DNA of 7,968 bases from NCBI GenBank assembly GCA_003140705.1, contig PLKU01000482.1:1-7968 (forward strand). The letters are read 5' to 3'. Numbering within the stretch: position 1 is the stretch's first letter; every line of letters starts with the position of its first letter. A program made the position numbers and the translations under genes. Shown one piece after another: positions 1 to 5,368 of the stretch. The notes under the pieces are model-generated. The model saw only the letters and a program-made list of their open reading frames with translations, ran no database searches and was not told the origin of the DNA. This DNA comes from Acidobacteriaceae bacterium (GTDB taxonomy: Bacteria; Acidobacteriota; Terriglobia; Terriglobales; Acidobacteriaceae).

Positions 1-2005
1 TCTTGCCGCCCATGTTGGGGCCAGTAATGAGGAGCAGGCTCGGGCCCTCTGCGTTTTCGCGTTGGTCTGGTGCATTCAGATACAGATCATTGGCAATGAA
101 TCGGCCCTCACGCGTCTCTTCCATCCATTGCTCGATGACAGGATGGCGGGCGGCGACTGCCTCGATTACAAGCTCGGCGACGATGGTCGGGCGCACATAG
201 CGCCGAAGGGCCGCCAGATGGGCAAAGTTTGCCAGCAGGTCCGCCTCTGCTACGGCGGCAGAACTGCGGCGAATTTGGCCGGCGGCTTCGAGCACTGCGT
301 TTCGCAACTGGGCAAATAATCTCTTCTCGATCTCGATGCAGCGCTCATGTGCGGTGAGGATCTTGCGCTCGTATTCTTTCAACTCGGGCGTTGTAAAACG
401 TTCTGCATTGACGAGTGTCTGCTTGCGTTCGTAGTCGGCGGGAGCCAGCGACATGTTGGCTTTGGTGATCTCGATGTAATAACCGAATACTGAGTTATAG
501 CGGACCTTGAGCGAGGCTATTCCGGTCCTGGTTCGTTCTCGCTCCTCAATCGCCGCGATTGCCTGACGGCCGGTTGTTGAAATTACGCGCAACTCGTCCA
601 ATTCGGCATCAACGCCCGACGCAATTGCGCCGCCATCCACCAGCGTCAACGGGGGTTCTTCGACGAGGGTGGTCTGAATGCGCGCAGTCGTCTCTTCGAG
701 CGCACCAAGCCGCTGATTGACGCTGCGCCACTGTACGGCGTCCATGGCGCCGAGCGCAATCTTGAGGGCGGGGAGCCTGCTGAGACTCGCTGCCAGGGCC
801 CGCACATCGCGTGGGCCGGCGGAGTCAAGGCTGAGGCGCGCGAGAAGCCTTTCCAGGTCGAGGATTCCGGCAAACGCACGCCGAATTTCTTCCCGCTTCA
901 GCAAGTCTTTGTGTGCCTCTGCCACCGCTTCATAGCGAGCCTCTAACACTGCAGCGTCAACCAGCGGCCGAAGGATCGTCGCGCGCAGCAGGCGTTTGCC
1001 CATCGGAGTCTGGCACGCATCCAGGGTGTGAAAGAGCGTCGCCCGGTCGTCCTGACCCATGAAGAGCGGCTCGACAAGTTCGAGATTGCGAACTGTTACC
1101 TGGTCGAGTTCGAGCGCACTGGAATGCTCTTGAAATCTCAGACTGTCTATATGCAGCGCGTCGATCTTCTGCGTGGTGCGGACATAGTGCAACACCGCAC
1201 CGGCAGCGGTGGCGGCTGCCGGATGGTTGTCGAGGCCAAACCCTTCTAGCGATCGAACATTCAGTTGGCGCTGGACGAGAGGCACGGCGAACTCTGTGCT
1301 CCACACCCAGTCAGGAACCCGGGTTCGCGCGGGAATCCGTTCCAGAAGAGTGGGCAGCTCCGCGCTTTCGGGCAGCAGCACCTCGCTGGGGCCGGCCTTC
1401 ACTACTTCATCCACCGCCTGCTGGCACGCAGCAGGCCCTGAGAATTCTGCGGTACGAAATTCTCCCGTGGACACATCGAGCAGCGCCACGGCATAGACCG
1501 GGTTCTTCTCCGAGCCGCTCGCAAACAATGCCGCCAGAAAGTTGTTCTGCTCCTGCCCCAGCGCCGCGTCGAGAGCTGTTCCCGGGGTCAACACACGGGT
1601 GACCTCACGGCGGACGATCTTCTTGGTGAGCTTTGGATCTTCCATCTGATCGCAGATGGCGATGCGGTAGCCCTTGCGGAGCAGGCGGGTGAGGTAGCTT
1701 TCAACTGCGTGATAAGGTACCCCGCACATGGGTTGCAGGCGTTCCCGGTCGCGTGCCGTTAATGTCAGCTGCAACTCGCGGCTCACGGTGACCGCATCGT
1801 CGTAAAACAGCTCGTAGAAGTCGCCCATCCTGAAGAACAAAAGCGCATCGGGGTTTTCCCGCTTGGCGGCGGTCCACTGACGCATGAACGGCGTCAACTC
1901 CGTGACAGCTTTGTCGGGTGGATGCGTGAATGGAGGTGCCTCAGCGGGCGCTGTCTCCAAGACAGGAGACTGCAGGGCTTCGGGTTGGAGGTCGTTCCGG
2001 TTCAC
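1..2005 (-). CDS. mutS: DNA mismatch repair protein MutS (N-terminal two thirds; 3' end outside the window)
   Basis: MutS binds base mismatches and small loops in DNA and, with MutL, starts methyl-independent or strand-directed repair. Reading the minus strand codon by codon gives one uninterrupted frame. Numbering from GTG 2005, the mismatch-recognition domain carries the GDFYELF motif with the wedge Phe63 and Glu65. It is followed by the connector, the lever/clamp region (RYNSVFGYYIEITKAN around 1.5 kb from the start) and the beginning of the ATPase domain. The last residues are GPNMGGK, the MutS Walker A, ending on Lys668 at the window edge, so the Walker B and dimerisation parts are missing only by truncation. 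Start: there is no ATG before the conserved TPFMRQW; the ATG at 1885 lies inside that motif. An in-frame TGA ends at about 2042, so the true start is a GTG (2005) or TTG (2035, 1960, 1897). GTG 2005 is a provisional choice without a clear Shine-Dalgarno. The family call is near certain; the start is not. Confidence 0.96.
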   Translation of the reverse strand, partial: MNRNDLQPEALQSPVLETAPAEAPPFTHPPDKAVTELTPFMRQWTAAKRENPDALLFFRMGDFYELFYDDAVTVSRELQLTLTARDRERLQPMCGVPYHAVESYLTRLLRKGYRIAICDQMEDPKLTKKIVRREVTRVLTPGTALDAALGQEQNNFLAALFASGSEKNPVYAVALLDVSTGEFRTAEFSGPAACQQAVDEVVKAGPSEVLLPESAELPTLLERIPARTRVPDWVWSTEFAVPLVQRQLNVRSLEGFGLDNHPAAATAAGAVLHYVRTTQKIDALHIDSLRFQEHSSALELDQVTVRNLELVEPLFMGQDDRATLFHTLDACQTPMGKRLLRATILRPLVDAAVLEARYEAVAEAHKDLLKREEIRRAFAGILDLERLLARLSLDSAGPRDVRALAASLSRLPALKIALGAMDAVQWRSVNQRLGALEETTARIQTTLVEEPPLTLVDGGAIASGVDAELDELRVISTTGRQAIAAIEERERTRTGIASLKVRYNSVFGYYIEITKANMSLAPADYERKQTLVNAERFTTPELKEYERKILTAHERCIEIEKRLFAQLRNAVLEAAGQIRRSSAAVAEADLLANFAHLAALRRYVRPTIVAELVIEAVAARHPVIEQWMEETREGRFIANDLYLNAPDQRENAEGPSLLLITGPNMGGK

Positions 2006-2367
2006 GCTGGCTTTAAGATTACCGTAGCCGCGCAACTCCTCTCATCGGAAAGGAGCCACGAAGAATGCCCTGCGCATGTTTCTTGCTTCCCTGAGCGCCT
2101 TTGTACTCAATTCGGACCTCGGAGGTCGCGTGTTTGGCCTTATTTACGGGCAACTGGCGCTCCTCTAATCTCTTGACTCCGCTCACCCTGCCATTTCCTC
2201 CAACCTGGACTTGAAACGCCCTTTTCCTGCCCTGGCTGACGCACCGAGCCTTTCTGCTCAGCATCACGTCCGCTGATAAGCGAACCTAGATCTCGAGGAG
2301 TGCGTTTGCGACGGTCGGGTTCCGTGCGTCGTTATGCATCCTATCCAGGGAAAACAAGGAGAATCGA
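2006..2367. other. Divergent intergenic region between mutS and the small secreted-protein gene
   Basis: No convincing gene is seen on either strand in these 362 bases. The longer frames (for example minus 2019-2267) have no recognisable domain and unremarkable composition. Two very short plus-strand ORFs exist. ATG 2065 encodes nine residues and is preceded by AAGGAG (2050-2055) at a 9-base spacing. ATG 2076 encodes 30 residues, somewhat hydrophobic, ending at TAA 2166-2168, without its own Shine-Dalgarno. A small perfect hairpin (GACCT, CGG loop, AGGTC) lies at 2115-2127. The region must hold promoters for both flanking genes, but I could not pick out a matched -35/-10 pair with confidence. 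Confidence 0.5.
2356..2361 (+). promoter_or_regulatory. Strong Shine-Dalgarno of the small secreted-protein gene
   Basis: AAGGAG sits six bases before ATG 2368, close to the ideal match and spacing. It fixes this start and argues that the small ORF is really translated. Confidence 0.75.
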
Positions 2368-2688
2368 ATGAGATTCAGGAAGCTATCTGCTGTCGCCTTC
2401 GGGCCACTCGCCGTGCTTGCACTTTCGCTGCCGGTAACGGCCCAGGAGGCCACGCAATCCACAACCACTACAGAGACTCACGACAGTCGCCCGCAAACCC
2501 AAACCAACCAGACGACCGAGACGAAAACGAAGTACAGGCACCATCACAGCAAGACAAAGGTGAAAGAAAAGACGACTACAACTGAAGCCCCAGTCGTGCG
2601 GGAACACACCGACACCATGACCACAACCACGGTCCCAGCCGATCGGGCACACACCGACACGACGACCACGACCACGGATCACCAGTAG
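2368..2688 (+). CDS. Small exported Thr-rich low-complexity protein, function unknown
   Basis: This 106-residue protein is not recognised as a named family. Residues 1 to about 26 form a classical signal peptide: a basic start (MRFRK), a hydrophobic core (LAVLALSLPVTA) and a likely signal peptidase I site after PVTA, before QE. The mature part, about 80 residues, is dominated by Thr with His, Asp, Lys and Glu. It contains several TTTT runs, a central basic/His patch (YRHHHSKTKVKEK) and two copies of an 11-residue unit, REHTDTMTTTT and RAHTDTTTTTT. No Cys or hydrophobic segment follows the signal, so it is probably soluble or wall-associated in the periplasm or outside, and intrinsically disordered. 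The start is well supported by AAGGAG six bases upstream. It stands alone: mutS diverges from it and the heme operon begins about 470 bases downstream. The frame stays open after the TAG at 2686-2688 up to 2917, which may be chance. Similar small Thr-rich secreted ORFs are common as hypothetical proteins. I am fairly sure it is a gene and have no basis for a function. Confidence 0.72.
   Translation: MRFRKLSAVAFGPLAVLALSLPVTAQEATQSTTTTETHDSRPQTQTNQTTETKTKYRHHHSKTKVKEKTTTTEAPVVREHTDTMTTTTVPADRAHTDTTTTTTDHQ
2599..2676 (+). repeat. Imperfect tandem 33-bp direct repeat inside the Thr-rich gene
   Basis: Positions 2599-2631 and 2644-2676 are imperfect copies, 45 bases apart and in the same reading frame. 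Both start with CGGG(A/C)ACACACCGACAC and encode R(E/A)HTDT(M/T)TTTT. The copies differ at a few positions, mostly preserving Thr. This suggests an internal duplication that lengthened the disordered tail. Confidence 0.7.
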
Positions 2689-2748
2689 CGCCTCGCGAGA
2701 TCCCTCAAGGTTCTCATCGGAGCTCGCCCACCCTGTCAAGGTTTGGAG

Positions 2749-2787
2749 CATGCCATTGGTTCGCTTACGGAGCGGAACGATGGCATG
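2749..2787. repeat. Long imperfect hairpin (inverted repeat)
   Basis: The outer arms CATGCCAT (2749-2756) and ATGGCATG (2780-2787) pair perfectly over 8 bp. After a small 2x1 internal loop, the inner arms GTTCGC (2759-2764) and GCGGAAC (2772-2778) pair over 6 bp with one bulged G, around a 7-base loop (TTACGGA). There is no T-run on either side, so it is not a classical intrinsic terminator. It could be a REP-like palindromic element or a structured 5' leader of the small ORF that starts at its last three bases. Confidence 0.6.
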
Positions 2788-2919
2788 AATCTCAGGCGTT
2801 GGCAGAATGGGTCTGCTCGGCGACCGCCGGTCAAATCCTACTATGTCATCGTGACCATCAGCGGCGCACAGTCCGGGGATGGCGCTCCGGTCGCCCGCTC
2901 CGGCGTGAGCTTCATGTAG
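2785..2919 (+). CDS. Doubtful 44-residue ORF, possible gene remnant
   Basis: ATG 2785 opens a 44-codon frame ending at TAG 2917-2919. The second half (VKSYYVIVTISGAQSGDGAP...) reads more like a protein strand than random Arg/Pro translation, but I do not recognise it. A weak purine stretch (GGAGCGG, 2769-2775) lies nine bases before the ATG, inside the hairpin. The frame is the same as that of the Thr-rich gene upstream and is open all the way from that gene's TAG. It could therefore be a small real gene, a decayed 3' piece of a longer gene, or chance. Confidence is low. Confidence 0.2.
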   Translation: MNLRRWQNGSARRPPVKSYYVIVTISGAQSGDGAPVARSGVSFM

Positions 2920-2929
2920 TGTTGCTGCG

Positions 2930-2945
2930 AAGCCCGCTAGGGCTT
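2930..2945 (+). terminator. Weak stem-loop after the small ORF
   Basis: AAGCCC and GGGCTT form a perfect 6-bp stem around GCTA, eleven bases after the TAG at 2917-2919. The downstream bases are C-rich (GCCCCCC) and not T-rich, so intrinsic termination is unlikely to be efficient. It may only slow RNA polymerase or stabilise a 3' end. Confidence 0.2.
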
Positions 2946-3011
2946 GCCCCCCAGCACCCCATGAATTCTCGGCAGCCTACCTCAATCCCTCGCAGGATGC
3001 CTGCAACGCCA

Positions 3012-3025
3012 ATTGTGTCCACAAT
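3012..3025. promoter_or_regulatory. Perfect 14-bp dyad, possible operator
   Basis: ATTGTG-TC-CACAAT is a perfect inverted repeat with a 2-base centre, about 140 bases before the heme operon start. The half-site resembles the TTGTG/CACAA of redox regulators such as Rex, but the centre is too short for a Rex site, so no regulator is assigned. Confidence 0.25.
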
Positions 3026-3083
3026 CCCAGTTCGAGATCCCCGCTCACTAGGTTCAGAATGCCTTGGGAGAGGAACTCTCAGT

Positions 3084-3095
3084 CCTCAATTGAGG
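3084..3095. promoter_or_regulatory. Perfect 12-bp palindrome, possible operator
   Basis: CCTCAATTGAGG is a perfect palindrome about 70 bases upstream of the heme operon. Flanking bases allow an alternative stem, GAAC.CTCA (3073-3081) with TGAG.GTTC (3091-3098), with one bulge. It could bind a dimeric regulator. No other copy is present in the window to support this. Confidence 0.25.
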
Positions 3096-3114
3096 TTCAT
3101 CGAGCGCTCCATTT

Positions 3115-3137
3115 GGTGATTTGCGTCACAGTATACT
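3115..3137 (+). promoter_or_regulatory. CRP/FNR-like dyad and -10 box before the heme operon
   Basis: GGTGA (3115-3119), six bases, then TCACA (3126-3130) matches the CRP-type pattern TGTGA-N6-TCACA at nine of ten positions. TATACT (3132-3137) follows immediately and differs from the consensus -10 at one base. No good -35 hexamer lies 16-18 bases upstream (CCATTT and neighbours). The dyad is centred only about 12 bases before the -10, too close for classical class II activation, so if used with this promoter it would more likely repress. The -10 leaves a 5' leader of roughly 20-30 bases before the first gene. Confidence 0.35.
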
Positions 3138-3167
3138 GGTCATTGGCACCGTAAAGTGAAGATCGAT

Positions 3168-4004
3168 ATGTATCTGCTTTGGCTACGAGTGGCGGCTATC
3201 CTCTACGCGGCGGCATGCGTTGCTGTCTTTCCGGCCGTGCTCTACGGGCTGGTGAGTTGGCGTAAGAGCTGTGTTCACCTGGCCGGCCTTGGCTTCTTCA
3301 TTCACTTTGTATCCGTTATAGAGATGCTCGTGCAGGCCCACAGGTGGATGCCGGTGGGCGCTCGCGAGGTGGAGTCACTGCTGGGCTTTGCCGTCGCCGG
3401 GGTGTTTTTTCTTGTCTGGTGGCTTTATGACGCTATCTCCCTTGGCATCTTTGCCTTGCCGGCAACGTTCTTTCTGGTGCTGGTGCCGGCGCTGGGGCCG
3501 GATCGCTACCACTTCCCGTCAGAAGGGGTGAGAACGAGCTGGCTGGTGGCGCACATTGCCGCGCTGCTGGTAGCGTACGCTGCGCTCTGCTTCAGCATGC
3601 TGGCCTCAGTGCTCTACCTACTGCAGGAAAACCGCATCAAGAGCAAGCCAAAGCCAGGCCAGGACTCATGGTGGGCGCCACTGGACTGGATGCCACCGCT
3701 GGATACGCTGGAGCGCATCTCCCATGCCACGCTGGAATTCGGCTTTCCGTGCATGACGGTTGGGCTGGTCATTGGTTCTGTGCTGGCGCAGGAAACGCCG
3801 CTCGGTGCGTCCTATTTTCTCGATCCTAAAATCATTGCGGCCTTCGTCAGCTGGGCCGTTTATGTGGTCCTGCTGCTGGTGAGGAGAAGCGCAGGGCTGC
3901 GTGGGCGCAAGGCCGCCTACCTTTCCGGAGCGGTGTTCGTGGTCATGATCGCCGTGTGGGCGGCCAACCTCTTCAGCCACGTGCACAGGTACGGTCCTCA
4001 ATGA
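3168..4004 (+). CDS. ccsA: HemX/CcsA-type polytopic membrane protein (cytochrome c assembly protein family)
   Basis: This 278-residue inner-membrane protein (from ATG 3168) belongs to the Cytochrom_C_asm family and is most like the HemX/YpjD branch found beside hemA. The hydropathy pattern gives about eight membrane segments, near residues 5-26, 37-56, 70-88, 91-109, 125-150, 190-209, 218-239 and 250-269. Family hallmarks are His129 at the start of segment 5, followed by the YLLQE end of that helix, then MPPLDTLE (about 175-182) before segment 6, FLDPK (217-221) and two C-terminal His (271 and 273). I do not see the full Trp-rich WGxxWxWD heme-handling motif of true CcsA/CcmC/CcmF proteins. 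A role in regulating or stabilising HemA, or in heme handling, is therefore likelier than direct heme export, but this is inferred. Start: ATG 3168 has a weak GAAGA at five bases; GTG 3156 would add four residues. The stop overlaps the hemA start (ATGA), pointing to translational coupling. Confidence 0.85.
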   Translation: MYLLWLRVAAILYAAACVAVFPAVLYGLVSWRKSCVHLAGLGFFIHFVSVIEMLVQAHRWMPVGAREVESLLGFAVAGVFFLVWWLYDAISLGIFALPATFFLVLVPALGPDRYHFPSEGVRTSWLVAHIAALLVAYAALCFSMLASVLYLLQENRIKSKPKPGQDSWWAPLDWMPPLDTLERISHATLEFGFPCMTVGLVIGSVLAQETPLGASYFLDPKIIAAFVSWAVYVVLLLVRRSAGLRGRKAAYLSGAVFVVMIAVWAANLFSHVHRYGPQ

Positions 4005-5368
4005 CCCTCTCGCTCATTGGCGTGAATTACAAGACTGCGCCCATTTCGGTGCGGGAGCAGATTGCGATCTCACGCGAAGAACTGCCGGAGACGACGCGCG
4101 CCCTCGCCGCGACGCCGGGAGTGACCGAATGCATGATTGTTTCCACATGCAACCGAGTAGAGCTGCTGGCTGCCGTTGAGACGGAGAATGTGGACCTGAC
4201 TGGATTTCTGCACCGCCACTTCGGGCTGGACCCGGCGCTGCTGGAACCTCACATTTATGAGCGGCGTGATAAAGATGCTGTGCGGCACCTGTTTCGCGTG
4301 GCTTCGAGTCTGGATTCAATGGTCGTAGGCGAACCGCAGATTCTGGGCCAGGTAAAAGAGGCATTCAACGTGGCGCGCGCTTCCGGCACGGTGGCAGGGC
4401 AGTTGGAACACCTGCTACAGAGCGCCTTTGCTGCGGCCAAAAAGGTTCGCACAGAGACAGAGATTGGTTCGAGTTCTGTTTCGATCGCGTCAGTGGCTGT
4501 CGACCTGGCGAAAAAGATCTTCGGTTCACTGCAAGGGCGGACGGTGTTCCTGGTGGGCGCAGGCAAAATGAGCGAACTGGCTGCGCGCCACCTGGTGCAA
4601 CAGGGGGCAGGGGCCATCCTGGTGAGCAACCGGACCCAGGAGCGCGCTCGGCTGATGGCCGAGGAGTTTGAGGGTCGTGTGATTCCGTTCGAAAAGCTCT
4701 ATGAAGCCGCGAGCGAAGCGGATATCGTCATCAGTTCGACGGGCGCGCCGCATCCGATATTTCGGCGTGAGCATGGACAGGCGTTCATGCATCGCCGTCG
4801 CAACCGGCCGATGTTCTTTATCGACATTGCCGTGCCACGCGACGTTGATCCGGCGATGGGCAAGCTGGAAGGCATTTTTGTTTACGATATCGATGACCTG
4901 CAGGCGGTGGCCGCGGCGCACATGGCCGAGCGCAGCAGAGAGGCCGGCGACGCAGAGACGCTGATTGCGCGCGAGGTGGAACGATTCCAGCAGCGCCAAC
5001 GGACGGTGAATGTGGCTCCAGCGATTGTGGCCCTGCAGCGGCAGGCGGAAGAGATTCGCCAGGCTGAGCTGCGACGGGTGCAGGTGCGGTTGGGCTCGCT
5101 AAGCGCGGAGCAGATTGCGGCTGTGGAAGCATTGACCCGCGGACTGGTGAACAAGTTTCTGCATCCGCCGATGCAGGCGCTGAAACAAGCCGCCCGCGAA
5201 GGCAATTCGGCCAGACTGGATGCGCTGTGCGAGGCTTGGTCTGTTTCTGCAAGCGCGGTGGATGAAGCAGAACCGAAAGGTCAGACTGCTACGACGAGTT
5301 CTGCGACAGAGAAGGCTGGAGAACAGAGCGTGAGCGAACCGGAAGCGCGCATTGAGGCCCGGCAATGA
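4001..5368 (+). CDS. hemA: Glutamyl-tRNA reductase
   Basis: HemA reduces the glutamate of Glu-tRNA(Glu) with NADPH to glutamate-1-semialdehyde, the first committed step of C5 tetrapyrrole synthesis. The protein has 455 residues. The N-terminal catalytic domain (about 1-155) opens with LIGVNYKTAP and carries STCNRVE with the thioester-forming Cys50. The NADPH Rossmann domain (about 165-310) contains VGAGKM (185-190) and LVSNRT (207-212). The C-terminal helical dimerisation domain (about 315-415) includes LVNKFLHPP. About 40 residues at the end are a Ser/Thr/Glu/Ala-rich low-complexity tail absent from many family members. ATG 4001 is chosen because it starts the conserved core and overlaps the upstream stop (ATGA); frames extending to 3956 would add non-conserved residues. 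The Shine-Dalgarno is weak, consistent with coupling to the gene before it. Its own stop overlaps hemC in the same way. Confidence 0.97.
   Translation: MTLSLIGVNYKTAPISVREQIAISREELPETTRALAATPGVTECMIVSTCNRVELLAAVETENVDLTGFLHRHFGLDPALLEPHIYERRDKDAVRHLFRVASSLDSMVVGEPQILGQVKEAFNVARASGTVAGQLEHLLQSAFAAAKKVRTETEIGSSSVSIASVAVDLAKKIFGSLQGRTVFLVGAGKMSELAARHLVQQGAGAILVSNRTQERARLMAEEFEGRVIPFEKLYEAASEADIVISSTGAPHPIFRREHGQAFMHRRRNRPMFFIDIAVPRDVDPAMGKLEGIFVYDIDDLQAVAAAHMAERSREAGDAETLIAREVERFQQRQRTVNVAPAIVALQRQAEEIRQAELRRVQVRLGSLSAEQIAAVEALTRGLVNKFLHPPMQALKQAAREGNSARLDALCEAWSVSASAVDEAEPKGQTATTSSATEKAGEQSVSEPEARIEARQ

Larger units (their letters stand above)
2689..3155. other. Intergenic region before the heme operon
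   Basis: These 467 bases carry no confident gene. They contain a long imperfect hairpin (2749-2787), a doubtful 44-codon ORF (2785-2919), a small stem-loop just after it (2930-2945), three dyad-symmetric sites (3012-3025, 3084-3095, 3115-3130) and a near-consensus -10 box (3132-3137). The 106-codon plus-strand frame at 2799-3119 is rich in Arg, Pro and Ser, starts without a Shine-Dalgarno and has no recognisable domain, so I treat it as chance. Confidence 0.5.

Noticed and set aside
2065..2094. Nine-codon ORF (MPCACFLLP) with a good AAGGAG nine bases upstream
   Set aside because: It is too short to judge, and no attenuator structure or biosynthetic gene follows it to suggest a leader peptide.
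2019..2267. 82-codon minus-strand frame upstream of mutS
   Set aside because: It is basic and featureless, with no recognisable family, and it overlaps the possible mutS start. It could be chance.
2383..2751. 122-codon minus-strand frame opposite the Thr-rich gene
   Set aside because: It is a Gly/Arg/Val-rich translation mirroring the ACC/ACA repeats. The plus-strand gene has a signal peptide and Shine-Dalgarno.
3026..3046. TTCGAGATCC resembling a tRNA T-loop
   Set aside because: The flanking bases do not form a T-stem, and no anticodon or acceptor arm is found nearby.
2799..3119. 106-codon plus-strand frame before the heme operon
   Set aside because: It has Arg/Pro/Ser-rich composition, no Shine-Dalgarno and no domain, and it overlaps the dyad-rich leader.
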